Positions 15,996-25,164 are shown, counted from the first letter of the stretch. The stretch is 63,786 nucleotides of DNA from Dehalococcoidales bacterium (GCA_016783135.1 JADHXC010000009.1:1-63786); one strand, 5' to 3'. Numbers and translations: made by a program. The notes: a model not told the origin generated them from the letters alone.

Positions 15996-17132
15996 ATGAA
16001 GATAGTGGTCGCCCCCCAGAGTTTCAAAGGCAGCCTACCCGCCCGGGAAGTGGCTGACGCTATCGTCCGTGGCATAAGACGTGTGCTGGCTGATGCCGAG
16101 GTAGTAGTGCTGCCCATGGCCGACGGCGGTGAAGGTACGGTCGATGCCCTGGTCTATGCCACCGGCGGCAGGACAATGCAAGCTGAAGTGACGGGACCTC
16201 TGGGTGACCGAGTGCTTGCCATCTGGGGAATCCTCGGTGACGGAGTAACTGCCGTGGTGGAGATGGCGGCTGCTTCCGGCCTGAAACTGGTACCACAGGA
16301 CAGGCTGGACCCACTGGCGGCCACGACATACGGTACCGGAGAGCTGGTCCGGGCAGTCCTTGACAGTGATTGCCACCGGCTCATCATCGGCATCGGCGGT
16401 AGCGCCACCAATGACGGTGGTGCCGGCATGGCTCAGGCCCTGGGCGCAAAGCTGACCAACCGGGAAGGCAGGGAACTTCCCCCGGGTGGTGCCGCTCTTG
16501 CCAGCCTGAGACAGATAGATGTCTCCGGACTGGACAGCCGCCTCACCGAGTGTCAGGTTACGGTCGCCTGCGATGTCACCAACCCGCTCTGCGGTAAGGA
16601 GGGTGCATCGTGGGTCTACGGGCCACAGAAAGGGGCCACAGAAGAGATGTGTCGCCAGCTCGATGATGCCCTGGCCAGCTATGCCTCCGTAATCAAGAAA
16701 GACCTGGGTATCGGCATCAAAGACATGCCCGGTGCGGGAGCAGCCGGAGGGCTGGGTGCGGGTCTGGTAGCATTCCTTGGTGCCAGGCTGGTGCCCGGTA
16801 TCGAGATTGTCAGTGATGCGGTGGGACTTGTCGAGCATCTGAAAGGAGCTTCACTGGTCCTCACCGGCGAGGGCAGGCTTGATACCCAGACCACGTTCGG
16901 CAAGACGGTCTCCGGAGTTGCCAAACAGGCAAAGGTGCTAGGCATACCCGTGGTGGTCATTGCCGGAGAGCTTCACGGCGACCTGAAGGAACTGTACCAG
17001 CACGGCATCAACGCTGCCCTGAGCATCGCACCCGGGCCCATCACACGGGAAGAATCGGAGGCAGATGCTGCCCGCCTCATCTCCGATGCAGCCGAGCGGG
17101 CACTGCGGCTGGTCCTCATCAATCCCTCTTGA
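15996..17132 (+). CDS. Glycerate 2-kinase, GlxK/GarK family
   Basis: Phosphorylates D-glycerate with ATP to 2-phosphoglycerate (family activity). The protein opens with KIVVAPQSFKGSL, the family start, followed by PMADGGEGTVDAL, IGIGGSATNDGGAGMAQALG (about 125-144) and LTGEGRLDTQT. I use the ATG at 15996 because family members begin at this point; an in-frame ATG four codons earlier is possible. At 378 residues it is full length. The next gene encodes a glyoxylate/hydroxypyruvate reductase that makes glycerate, so the two form a glyoxylate-to-2-phosphoglycerate route. Confidence 0.9.
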   Translation: MKIVVAPQSFKGSLPAREVADAIVRGIRRVLADAEVVVLPMADGGEGTVDALVYATGGRTMQAEVTGPLGDRVLAIWGILGDGVTAVVEMAAASGLKLVPQDRLDPLAATTYGTGELVRAVLDSDCHRLIIGIGGSATNDGGAGMAQALGAKLTNREGRELPPGGAALASLRQIDVSGLDSRLTECQVTVACDVTNPLCGKEGASWVYGPQKGATEEMCRQLDDALASYASVIKKDLGIGIKDMPGAGAAGGLGAGLVAFLGARLVPGIEIVSDAVGLVEHLKGASLVLTGEGRLDTQTTFGKTVSGVAKQAKVLGIPVVVIAGELHGDLKELYQHGINAALSIAPGPITREESEADAARLISDAAERALRLVLINPS

Positions 17133-17149
17133 TGTCCGCCGCACGACAA

Positions 17150-17178
17150 TTGACATAGCTCTATCGCACGCTTACAAT
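17150..17178 (+). promoter_or_regulatory. Strong sigma-70-type promoter for the hydroxyacid dehydrogenase
   Basis: TTGACA (17150-17155), 17-base spacer, TACAAT (17173-17178). This is the best promoter match I found in the window. It predicts transcription from near 17185, about 55 bases before the ATG. Confidence 0.65.
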
Positions 17179-17239
17179 CAGCACAAGCACACTCGCGGGA
17201 GAGGGACCGGTACCGAAAACACAGTGCCAGGAGAAGGAC

Positions 17240-18226
17240 ATGACTACACCAAGGGTTTTCGTTGCACGCAGGATTGACCAGGAAGCACTGGACAGGATAG
17301 CGGCGGTCGCGGAGATGGAGGTCTGGCAGGAGGAGCTGCCTCCTCCTTACGATACCATCCGGGAGAAGACCCGGGACACCGATGGTCTGCTGACACTGCT
17401 CAGTGACCGGATTGATGCCACCGTCATGGAAGGCGCTCCCCGCCTCAAGGTAATCAGTAACTACGCCGTGGGATTCGACAACATCGACATTGAAGAGGCC
17501 ACCAGACACGGCATCGTAGTCGGTAACACCCCAGGAGTTCTCACCGAGACAACCGCCGACTTCGCCTTTGCCCTCCTCATGGCCGCCGCCAGGCGCGTAG
17601 TGGAGGCAGCCAACCACACCACGCAGGGAAAGTGGCGGACCTGGGGCCCGATGACACTGCTCGGCCAGGATATTCACCATGCCACACTGGGACTGGTCGG
17701 GCTGGGCCGTATCGGGAGTGAGGTCGCACGGCGTGCCAGGGGCTTCAGCATGGAGGTCATCTACTACGACGTAGTAAGGCACAGTAAGGCGGAGGAGACA
17801 GAGCTCGGTGTGGAGTATGTCCCGGACCTGAATACCCTGCTGGTTCGTTCCGACTTCGTCAGCGTGCACGTGCCCCTGACGGATGGAACACGCCATCTTA
17901 TCGGTGCCGAGCAGTTCTCCGCAATGAAACCTTCAGCCGTGTTTATCAATACATCGCGTGGCGCGGTTGTCGACCAGCAGGCACTCTACGAGGCACTTAA
18001 AAGCCGGAAAATCTTTACCGCGGCGCTTGATGTTACCGAGGTCGAGCCGATATCACCCGATGACCCGCTACTCACCCTGGGCAACGTCATCATTGCCCCA
18101 CACATCGCCAGTGCCAGCTTCGCCACTCGCCGCAACATGGCCTTCATGGCCGCAGAGAACCTTCTTGCCGGGCTACGAGGAGAGATACCCCCGAACTGCG
18201 TCAATCCGAAGGCACTCCGAATATAG
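17240..18226 (+). CDS. Glyoxylate/hydroxypyruvate reductase (D-2-hydroxyacid dehydrogenase)
   Basis: NAD(P)H-dependent D-2-hydroxyacid dehydrogenase of 328 residues, full length. Visible are the substrate loop [10 protein letters not shown], the Rossmann motif [17 protein letters not shown] (about 152-167), the catalytic arginine in NTSRGAVVD, the glutamate in the DVTEVEP stretch and the histidine in APHIAS. The V-G-F-D-N-I-D pattern favours glyoxylate/hydroxypyruvate reductases over lactate or phosphoglycerate dehydrogenases. It has its own promoter but follows glycerate kinase, its likely metabolic partner. Confidence 0.9.
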   Translation: MTTPRVFVARRIDQEALDRIAAVAEMEVWQEELPPPYDTIREKTRDTDGLLTLLSDRIDATVMEGAPRLKVISNYAVGFDNIDIEEATRHGIVVGNTPGVLTETTADFAFALLMAAARRVVEAANHTTQGKWRTWGPMTLLGQDIHHATLGLVGLGRIGSEVARRARGFSMEVIYYDVVRHSKAEETELGVEYVPDLNTLLVRSDFVSVHVPLTDGTRHLIGAEQFSAMKPSAVFINTSRGAVVDQQALYEALKSRKIFTAALDVTEVEPISPDDPLLTLGNVIIAPHIASASFATRRNMAFMAAENLLAGLRGEIPPNCVNPKALRI

Positions 18227-18281
18227 ACCCGTTCTCTACCGGCGGTCGTTGCTCAAGAATCCGACGTCGCCAGTATCTATA

Positions 18282-18310
18282 TTGACAAAGTGCCACCATA
18301 GGACTAGACT
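18282..18310 (+). promoter_or_regulatory. Putative promoter for the tubulin-like gene
   Basis: TTGACA (18282-18287), 17-base spacer, TAGACT (18305-18310), about 90 bases upstream of the chosen GTG start. Confidence 0.5.
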
Positions 18311-18401
18311 CAAATCCAACCTGTGAAATATAATGGTATCACGAATGAACCAGGTGATACCGGTACCTGCTTCGACTCGGAATACGCGGAGGAGGCAGAA
18401 T

Positions 18402-19574
18402 GTGAAGCTAACAGTAATAGGGTTCGGGAGGTGTGGCGGCCAGATTGCCGATGCATTCGCTCGACTGAACAAGCGGGCGCGCCACCAGCGTGGCGTGGAC
18501 ATCATCCTTGATACCTTCGCAGTGAACAGCGGCGAAACAGACCTTGCCGGTCTCCGTAATATCAAGTCCGACTACAACCACCGCATTCTGATGGGTGGAA
18601 CCAAGACAAGAGGGCACAGTGCCGCCAAACTCAGCGAGCTGGGCGCCCAGATTGCCAGAGACGACAGCGACAAAATCGTCAATGCCCTGAGGTCTTCCAA
18701 ACGCTTCGCGGACGCAGATGCGATACTCATGGTGGCTGCAACCGGCGGTGGTACCGGTTCGGGTGCCATGCCGGTACTGGCACAGCACCTCAAGGAACGC
18801 TACTGGAGCAAGCCCGTTTACTGCATGGCCATCCTCCCCTTCGAGCATGAAGAGCAGGCTGAAGCAAGAACAGTCCACAATACCGCGCTCTGCCTCAAGT
18901 CCTCCTATACGGCTGCTGACGCCGTGATACTGGTGGAGAACCAGAGGTTTCACAGGAAAGACTCTCCACTGAGATACAACACAGCCCAGATAAACGCGCA
19001 TATCGTTGAGCCATTCTACAACCTGCTCTGCGCCGGTGAAGAGAGAAGAAGGAAGCACATCGGGACGAAGGTGCTTGATGCTGCAGATATCGTCGAAACC
19101 TTCGAGGGTTGGACGGCAATAGGATACGGCAAGACGATGCTGCCGATGATTCGTATACCGTTCCTGACGTCCCGCAACTACAGAAAGAGGGGGGCCGGCA
19201 CCAACCGTGGTATTCAGGCGATGGAAGAAGCCATCAGCGAGATGTCCGTCCATTGTTACCCCAAAGACGCGACAAAGGCGCTCTATCTCATCTCAGCACC
19301 CTCTTCGGAGATGAACTCCTACCTGACCAGTGACCTCAGTGAATACCTCCGGGACCTGGCACCGAATGCCGTAATCAGGGCCGGAGATAATCCCCATGAG
19401 CGAAGCATCATGGACGTGGTCACTGTTCTCTCCGCGCTGTCCGAAGTAAGCAAGGTAAAGAACTACTACGTGAAGGCTGCCACCCTTATCGAGAAGATTC
19501 AGGAGAACGAGGAAGCACAGCCGAAACGGAGTGCCACGGACCAGGCCGCCGATGACCTCCCGACACTGCTGTGA
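18402..19574 (+). CDS. Tubulin/FtsZ-superfamily GTPase of unknown role
   Basis: A 390-residue protein with the nucleotide-binding core of the tubulin/FtsZ superfamily. The strand-loop VIGFGRCGGQIADAF opens the fold. The signature loop reads ATGGGTGSGAM (residues 115-121 are GGGTGSG), the form used by tubulin and archaeal CetZ, whereas most FtsZ have GGGTGTG. A degenerate catalytic T7-type loop is seen in VLDAADIVETF, which keeps two acidic residues of the N-x-D-x-x-D pattern. It is not the cell-division FtsZ: the C-terminal FtsA-binding tail is absent and the flanking genes are not division genes. The GTG at 18402 is preceded by GGAGGAGG; an upstream in-frame ATG is less likely. Confidence 0.82.
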   Translation: MKLTVIGFGRCGGQIADAFARLNKRARHQRGVDIILDTFAVNSGETDLAGLRNIKSDYNHRILMGGTKTRGHSAAKLSELGAQIARDDSDKIVNALRSSKRFADADAILMVAATGGGTGSGAMPVLAQHLKERYWSKPVYCMAILPFEHEEQAEARTVHNTALCLKSSYTAADAVILVENQRFHRKDSPLRYNTAQINAHIVEPFYNLLCAGEERRRKHIGTKVLDAADIVETFEGWTAIGYGKTMLPMIRIPFLTSRNYRKRGAGTNRGIQAMEEAISEMSVHCYPKDATKALYLISAPSSEMNSYLTSDLSEYLRDLAPNAVIRAGDNPHERSIMDVVTVLSALSEVSKVKNYYVKAATLIEKIQENEEAQPKRSATDQAADDLPTLL

Positions 19575-19755
19575 TGTATATGTGGTGATACTACTCACTG
19601 TACGGGCGGTTTGCCTGACCTGCGACCGGTTACCAGTAACCGCATCATACCTCCGGATATGAATCATCCCGTTGGAATCCTCTACCGGAGAGCAATCACC
19701 CGGGGTCAGGACACACTGGCACGTTACTTCCCGCTATGCAAAAGGAGACAATGAG

Positions 19756-20877
19756 ATGTTGAGGGGTGGAATACCCATCGGCCGCCTGTTCGGCATATCC
19801 CTGAGGCTGAACTACACCTGGTTTATTGTCTTCGGACTGGTGACATGGTCACTAACGGCCAACTACTTCCCGATGAGTTACCCTGGTTGGAGCCTATCCA
19901 TGTCGCTGGTCGCCGGTATCGTGACCAGCCTTCTCTTCTTCGGTTCGGTGCTGGCGCACGAGCTCATGCACAGTGTCGTTGCCCAGTCAGTTGGTATTAA
20001 GGTTCACTCCATCACTCTTTTCATCTTCGGCGGGGTCGCCCAGATGAGCGAGGAACCACATCGGCCCAGGGATGAACTGCGTATAGCCCTGGCCGGTCCC
20101 CTGACAAGTGTGGCGATTGGCATTATCTTCTGGGTAGTCTATTTACTGGCCGAGGGACACTCCGAGTTCATACGAGCCATATCATACTGGTTGGGTCTGA
20201 TAAACATATCTCTCGCCGTATTCAACCTTATCCCGGGCTTCCCCCTGGACGGTGGACGTGTTCTCAGGTCGATATTGTGGTGGCGTAGTAATAACCTGCG
20301 ACGGGCCACTAAGACCGCCACCAATATCGGCCGTGTGGTGGGCTACCTGTTTATCTTCGGCGGGATATTCTTCATCTTCCAGGGTCTCTGGCTGAACGGG
20401 CTCTGGCTGGCGCTTATCGGCTGGTTCCTGGAAAACGCCGCCGTCGGCAGCTACCGTCAGGTCTCACTTCAAGGCATGCTTCAGGGTCACACCGTCAGCG
20501 AGGTCATGACCAGGGACTGTCCCCTGATGGACCCCGAACTGACCGTAGAAAAACTGGTAAACGAGCAGATACTGGTCTCCGGACGTCGATGTTTCCCGGT
20601 AGTAGTTGACGGGCGTATCCTGGGTCTTGTGACCCTGCACAACATCAGGTCAGTCCCGCGCCCTCTGTGGCCTGCCAGAACGCTAAGACAGGTAATGACA
20701 CCGCTGGACAAATTAAAGTCCGTTTCACCCAATGAAGACCTATCAAAAGCGATGAAGACCCTCACCGAAGCGGACATCAATCAGGTGCTCGTGGTGGAAA
20801 ACGGCACAATCCTCGGCGTCATCGGACGGGACAATCTGCTTGCCTTCATCAACATCCGTGGTGAACTGGGCGTGTAG
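19756..20877 (+). CDS. Site-2 protease (M50 family) with C-terminal CBS pair
   Basis: Membrane metalloprotease of the SpoIVFB-like group, 373 residues. Zinc-binding HELMH is at 68-72 in a transmembrane helix, and the second metal site is FNLIPGFPLDGGRVL in a later helix; several other hydrophobic segments are present. Residues about 250-365 form two CBS motifs (TVSEVMTRDCPL, LRQVMTPLDKL), which often bind adenine nucleotides and may gate the protease. The ATG at 19756 follows AAAGGAGA at good spacing. The substrate is unknown. It is on the same strand as the tubulin-like gene, 181 bases apart. Confidence 0.9.
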   Translation: MLRGGIPIGRLFGISLRLNYTWFIVFGLVTWSLTANYFPMSYPGWSLSMSLVAGIVTSLLFFGSVLAHELMHSVVAQSVGIKVHSITLFIFGGVAQMSEEPHRPRDELRIALAGPLTSVAIGIIFWVVYLLAEGHSEFIRAISYWLGLINISLAVFNLIPGFPLDGGRVLRSILWWRSNNLRRATKTATNIGRVVGYLFIFGGIFFIFQGLWLNGLWLALIGWFLENAAVGSYRQVSLQGMLQGHTVSEVMTRDCPLMDPELTVEKLVNEQILVSGRRCFPVVVDGRILGLVTLHNIRSVPRPLWPARTLRQVMTPLDKLKSVSPNEDLSKAMKTLTEADINQVLVVENGTILGVIGRDNLLAFINIRGELGV

Positions 20878-21017
20878 TGTCACCTGGAAGTAGTCCGCAC
20901 AGAAGCGTCGGTGCGCAGTCCGTATCACGGCATCCCACGTCTCCAGTGCCGCCGACTCGGCGACGTCCAGGAATAAAACTCCTCTACCTGCAGGGAGTGG
21001 GCCAGACCGCAGGTAGG

Positions 21018-21047
21018 TTTTCAACCGTCGATTTATTGTTGTATACT
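21018..21047 (+). promoter_or_regulatory. Putative promoter for the ferredoxin-nitroreductase operon
   Basis: TTTTCA (21018-21023), 18-base spacer, TATACT (21042-21047), about 36 bases before the ATG at 21083. The minus-10 is good and the minus-35 is moderate. Confidence 0.4.
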
Positions 21048-21082
21048 TAGCACCAGCTACTCTCATAGCAAGGAGCAAGACA

Positions 21083-22135
21083 ATGACAATGGACCTTGAT
21101 GACGAACTGAAACAGGTATTCCGCCCCCAGGACGTCCACATGGGACGCCTCGAAGCAGACCCGGAGAAGTGCACCGGATGCGGTCTGTGCATTCAGAACT
21201 GCCTCTTCCGTTCGTGGGAGATGGACGAAAACGAAGTTCCCTACATGAAGGAAGGCGCAGCCTGTTTCGGCTGCTATAACTGTATGGTGGCCTGTCCGGT
21301 GGATGCCATATCCATTGTTGAGCCCTACCATGTTGATTCCGGGCTCTTCCGCACGCTCCCTAATCCTATGCCCGCTGTGCCGCCACTACCCCCGTTTGAC
21401 GCCGACGGGAATCCCGATAAGTGGAACGAGGTCGAGCGTGTCGTCTTCACCCGGCGCAGCGTGCGCAACTTCTCGGATAAACCGGTACCGGAACCACTTC
21501 TCCGGCGCATAGTGGAGGCCGGCAGGCACGCCCCCAGCGGCGGTAACTCGCAGCCGTGGAAGTTCATTATTATTTCCAACAAGGCCCTGCTTGATGAACT
21601 TAATGAGGCTTCAGCAAAGATTCTGAGGGCAACGTACGAGATGTATGCCGACGACGAGAAAGTGAAGATGCTGGCCGCGGGCTACAAGGCGAACCCTACG
21701 CCGGGGAGCTGGGACCCGCGTATCATCCTTGGTGGCATCGGCACCTGTGTCTACAACGGTATCAATCCTGTCCTGCTGGGTGCCCCGGTGACAATCCTGA
21801 TTGCCGCCGACCGCCGGGCTATCGGTGGCCCCCAGATGCAGGTAGGTATTTGCGGGCAGAATATGATCCTCGTGGCCAATTCGCTGGGTCTGAAGGCCAC
21901 CTGGGTGGGGTTTGTCGGGGCCTGCAACGGGGTGCCGTCCATCATGGCGAAACTGGGACTTGAGGACCCCTTCTACATCACCAGTTCCGTGGTTGTCGGC
22001 TACCCGAAGTTCAAACAGGAGGGTACGGTGGCGAGGGAGTACCGACCGATAACCTGGTTCCGCGAAGGGCAGGACGACCCGGACATTGAGGAGGAACCTC
22101 GTGTTGTTACGCTCACCGGCGCCGAAGCCCGCTGA
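21083..22135 (+). CDS. Ferredoxin-domain nitroreductase
   Basis: A 350-residue flavoenzyme with a built-in electron entry. Residues 24-80 are a 2x[4Fe-4S] ferredoxin domain with Cys30/33/36/40 and Cys61/64/67/71. From about 115 it is a nitroreductase-family FMN domain, starting with FTRRSVRNFSDKPV and including HAPSGGNSQPWKF and GICGQNMILVANSLGLKA. Such fusions use reduced ferredoxin-type electrons to reduce nitro groups, quinones or other unsaturated substrates; the substrate here is unknown. The stop overlaps the start of the next gene (TGATG), so the EthD-like protein is translationally coupled and probably works with it. Confidence 0.9.
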   Translation: MTMDLDDELKQVFRPQDVHMGRLEADPEKCTGCGLCIQNCLFRSWEMDENEVPYMKEGAACFGCYNCMVACPVDAISIVEPYHVDSGLFRTLPNPMPAVPPLPPFDADGNPDKWNEVERVVFTRRSVRNFSDKPVPEPLLRRIVEAGRHAPSGGNSQPWKFIIISNKALLDELNEASAKILRATYEMYADDEKVKMLAAGYKANPTPGSWDPRIILGGIGTCVYNGINPVLLGAPVTILIAADRRAIGGPQMQVGICGQNMILVANSLGLKATWVGFVGACNGVPSIMAKLGLEDPFYITSSVVVGYPKFKQEGTVAREYRPITWFREGQDDPDIEEEPRVVTLTGAEAR

Positions 22136-22917
22136 TGATACGCTTTGTGCATCTATTCAACTATTCAGAGGGTATCTCACTGGAGGATGGCGAAGCGTGG
22201 TACCTGGGTGAGCATGTTCCCAGGGTCAGGAAACTGCCCCACATAGCACACTATCGGTCCTGGCGGGGGCTGGACACCCCGATTCCCTATCCGGCCACTG
22301 GCGTACCGGCCCCCTTCGACCAGTTCGTGCGCCGCAGTGAGCTGTGCTTCGATGACCTCAGTACCTGCCATCAAGCCCTGGCAAGGGACCCCACGATGTG
22401 GGCTCTATCTGAAGAGGGCACACCCGGATTCCGCGAGTTCGAGTGCCTGCTTCTGGAGGAAGAACCGCAGTACGACCTACTACGGGACGCTCCACAGGAG
22501 CAGTACAAGTACATGACTCTACCGCTGCTGTGGCCCAGTGGCAGACCACAGATTGAAGATACCGGCGACCTCGTGGTCGATAGCTACTATTCCTCCTATC
22601 GACCGGGATTATCCATCGCCGATGGTGAGGACTGGTACCTGGGCCACCACACCCGCGAAGGAAAACAACTTTCGGGAGTGAAACACTACAAGACCTGGAA
22701 GAGCATCCCCTTACAGGAAAACCCCGTTTCCACTCTGCGTCTGAACAGATGGTTCCGCAACACAGAACTCGGTTTCTGCAGCTACGAGGCATTTCTTGCC
22801 ACACTGGTGGATGACAGGACACGAGTCAGGTTCACCCCGTCACCATTTGGCCGTGTGCTCGGCGATTGGATGAACATCTTCATAAGGCTTGAAGACGTTG
22901 AGGACCTGCTTGAGTAG
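22135..22917 (+). CDS. Tandem EthD-like (dimeric alpha/beta barrel) protein, first copy
   Basis: A 260-residue protein of two similar halves of about 120 residues. Each half carries the motif (S/A)-(L/I)-x-D-G-E-x-W-Y-L-G-x-H: LEDGEAWYLGEH at 16-27 and IADGEDWYLGHH near 161-172, followed by a K/R-rich helix and H-Y-x-(S/T)-W. This pattern and size fit the EthD/antibiotic-monooxygenase ferredoxin-like fold, where two domains pair to make a small barrel. No cofactor motif is visible. It overlaps the ferredoxin-nitroreductase gene by one base and is followed by a paralogue. I do not know a described function. Confidence 0.7.
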   Translation: MIRFVHLFNYSEGISLEDGEAWYLGEHVPRVRKLPHIAHYRSWRGLDTPIPYPATGVPAPFDQFVRRSELCFDDLSTCHQALARDPTMWALSEEGTPGFREFECLLLEEEPQYDLLRDAPQEQYKYMTLPLLWPSGRPQIEDTGDLVVDSYYSSYRPGLSIADGEDWYLGHHTREGKQLSGVKHYKTWKSIPLQENPVSTLRLNRWFRNTELGFCSYEAFLATLVDDRTRVRFTPSPFGRVLGDWMNIFIRLEDVEDLLE

Positions 22918-22977
22918 CCCCTGGTACCGACCTTCGACAGGCGAAAGCAGTAATGCTACAGGAGGCATGAGAGCAGC

Positions 22978-23694
22978 ATGATAAAACATGTCTTCGCCGG
23001 ATTTCTCGGGGACATCAATCGAACAGAGGCTGAGAGGTGGTACTTCCGCTTCCATAGCAAAGAAGTCGTGCGTTTTTTCGGACCGTGGCTGCGACGCTAC
23101 GAGACATTCCGGGCCTGCGCACCACCGGCGGATGCAGAGCGTTTCGGTGCCCGGAACGGTTACCTCACCGAACTCTGGTACGACAGCATTGAGGACTTCG
23201 TCGAGACGGACCCCAACAATCGACCATATACTCCCCTCGCCATATCCCGGACCGGAACCCGTCCCAGACCCCCGGCGATAACCATAGTCCCTGCCATGCC
23301 TACCGAAGACTTTCTCGGTAAAGAGCCTACTCCCGAAGAGAAGACAATCCTGCGCTGGTACTGCGTCTTCAAGTATCCGGATGGTGCCTCTATTGACGAT
23401 GGTGAGAAGTGGTACCTGGAGATGCACTCGCAGGAAGTCAAGCAGCAGCCAGGCCTTCTAAAGTACGTCAGCCACCGTGCCGTGGACAACCCGCCGATTC
23501 GTACTCCCTGGCTTCGCGTGTCCGAGCTCTGGTACGAGGACTTTGACTCCTGGCACAGGGCAAACATAGAATCACCTCCTCAATACACGCCGCCGCCGTG
23601 GGACGCGTCGGAACCCTTCGTCGATATGGTCAGTATCTTCGTGAGGTACAAGCCGGACGTCGACTTCCTCAAAGACAGTCCTCCCATCCCGTAG
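22978..23694 (+). CDS. Tandem EthD-like (dimeric alpha/beta barrel) protein, second copy
   Basis: A 238-residue paralogue of the preceding gene, again with two halves. The first half has NRTEAERWYFRFHSKEV (14-30), the second IDDGEKWYLEMHSQEVK (about 138-154), aligning with the D-G-E-x-W-Y-L-x-x-H motif of the neighbour. The two proteins are clearly related but far apart in sequence, so the duplication is old. It starts 60 bases after the first copy behind AGGAGG and probably belongs to the same transcript. Function unknown; a partner in the reaction of the ferredoxin-nitroreductase is inferred from position only. Confidence 0.7.
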   Translation: MIKHVFAGFLGDINRTEAERWYFRFHSKEVVRFFGPWLRRYETFRACAPPADAERFGARNGYLTELWYDSIEDFVETDPNNRPYTPLAISRTGTRPRPPAITIVPAMPTEDFLGKEPTPEEKTILRWYCVFKYPDGASIDDGEKWYLEMHSQEVKQQPGLLKYVSHRAVDNPPIRTPWLRVSELWYEDFDSWHRANIESPPQYTPPPWDASEPFVDMVSIFVRYKPDVDFLKDSPPIP

Positions 23695-23742
23695 CTGGTC
23701 GCATTGACACCCGTGACCCGACAACGATAGTATATAATAAGA

Positions 23743-24513
23743 ATGTCTCTATCCTACCAGCACATCACGCCGGCACTGGCACGCCAGACGAAACTCCTGA
23801 TGACTGATGTGGACGGCACCCTGACGTCCGCAGATGATACCATTAGTCCGGCGGTCTTCGAGACAGTCCTTCGCCTGGAGGAGTCGGGCGTTATCGTTGG
23901 CCTTGTCTCCGGTAGGACACTGCCCGAGCTGGAATCGCTGGGCCATCGTCTCAATATCAGCGGACCGATAATCGCGGAAAACGGGGCTATTGCCAGGCTC
24001 AAGGTTGACGGTGAACTCATAGAGTTGGGTTATTCCCGAAAACCCTCAATGGAAGCCCTGGAAAAGCTCATGTTGCTCTACCCCGGCTCAATCAGGGGAC
24101 GAGAGGATAATGCCGAGCGCCTGGTGGACGTGGTTATCCATACGGACAACGTACCCAGGGAGGCACTGATTCAGCACCTTGAAGATGTTCAGCTTGTTGA
24201 TTCCGGATACATTATGCACTTGATGCCCACCGGCATCAGCAAGGGAAATACACTGCTTGAGCTACTCGGCAGCGTGGGGCATGATGGCGTATCGCCGGAA
24301 GAGGTCATGGTGTTCGGGGACTCCGCTACCGACCTCTCACTATTCGAGATATTCCCGCACAGTGTCCTGATACCGAACCCCAGGCTGGCTCCTGAGCTAA
24401 CCGACGATGTGCAGAAGGCGGCTGCATACATTGCCGGTATTCCTTATGGTGAGGGCTTTGTCCAGGTGGCCCGGTATATCGCTGATATCCGTGCCGATAG
24501 TGGCCGCAGTTAG
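23743..24513 (+). CDS. HAD-family phosphatase (Cof/phosphoglycolate phosphatase-like)
   Basis: A 256-residue haloacid dehalogenase-type hydrolase with a C2 cap. Motif I is LMTDVDGTLT (aspartate nucleophile), motif II is VSGRTL, and motif III/IV are ISKGNTLLELL and VFGDSATDLSLFE. The pattern matches archaeal-type phosphoglycolate phosphatase and Cof phosphatases; substrate is not certain. A TATAAT stands only five bases before the ATG, so either the transcript is nearly leaderless or the true start is internal; there is no Shine-Dalgarno at this ATG. Phosphoglycolate phosphatase would fit with the glyoxylate and glycerate genes upstream, but this is speculation. Confidence 0.85.
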   Translation: MSLSYQHITPALARQTKLLMTDVDGTLTSADDTISPAVFETVLRLEESGVIVGLVSGRTLPELESLGHRLNISGPIIAENGAIARLKVDGELIELGYSRKPSMEALEKLMLLYPGSIRGREDNAERLVDVVIHTDNVPREALIQHLEDVQLVDSGYIMHLMPTGISKGNTLLELLGSVGHDGVSPEEVMVFGDSATDLSLFEIFPHSVLIPNPRLAPELTDDVQKAAAYIAGIPYGEGFVQVARYIADIRADSGRS

Positions 24514-24615
24514 GATGTCATCTCTATCCCACCGGCGTTTGACAGCGTACATCCACGATAATACGTTCAGATAAGGTTGGCGGCAGGCCAAATACATGCA
24601 ATCAAGGAGACCCGA

Positions 24616-25164
24616 ATGCTCAAAGACCTGATACTAGAGAACAGAAGTCGACGGCGGTTCCACCAGAAACCGGTAGAGCGGGAAACGCTGCGGGAGCTAA
24701 TCGACCTGGCCAGACTGTCGGCCTCGGGGGGCAACCGCCAGGCACTGAAATTCGCCATCGTCTGCGATGAGGATACCAATGCCCGCGTATTCCCACTCAT
24801 AGGTCTGGCAGGGAACCCCACCCAGGATGAAGCTCCCACGGCCTACATCGTTATCCTTGGTGATACCGAGATAAGCAAGTCCTATGGCTGTGACCACGGG
24901 ATAGCCGCCCAGAGCATAATGCTCGGTGCTACGGAGAAGGGTCTCGGTGGCTGTATGGTCGGCATTGTGGACCGAAAAAAACTCCGCAAGCTCCTGGATA
25001 TCCCCGGACGCTACGAAATCCTCCTCCTGCTTATCCTCGGCTGGCCCAAAGAAAAGCCCATCATCGACTCCCTGGGTGCGGACGGCGATACACAGGGAAC
25101 CTGGGACGATGAAGGTGTCCGACACGTCCCCAAGCGCTCGCTGGACGAGCTTATCATTAACTAG
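24616..25164 (+). CDS. Nitroreductase-family protein
   Basis: A 182-residue FMN-dependent nitroreductase without a ferredoxin domain. The FMN-binding N-terminus NRSRRRFHQKPVERE and the segment ARLSASGGNRQALKFAIV are clear, as is the late G-W-P-K-E-K-P motif. The ATG at 24616 has AAGGAG at correct spacing. Compared with the gene at 21083 it lacks any fused electron donor and belongs to the short subfamily. Its stop TAG is shared with the TA at the left end of transposable element A4. Confidence 0.88.
   Translation: MLKDLILENRSRRRFHQKPVERETLRELIDLARLSASGGNRQALKFAIVCDEDTNARVFPLIGLAGNPTQDEAPTAYIVILGDTEISKSYGCDHGIAAQSIMLGATEKGLGGCMVGIVDRKKLRKLLDIPGRYEILLLLILGWPKEKPIIDSLGADGDTQGTWDDEGVRHVPKRSLDELIIN

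Noticed and set aside
16973-17896. 307-residue open frame antisense to glycerate kinase and hydroxyacid dehydrogenase
   Set aside because: Low-complexity shadow; both plus-strand genes are recognisable enzymes.
18408-19253. 281-residue frame antisense to the tubulin-like gene
   Set aside because: No motif and no ribosome site; the sense frame carries GGGTGSG.
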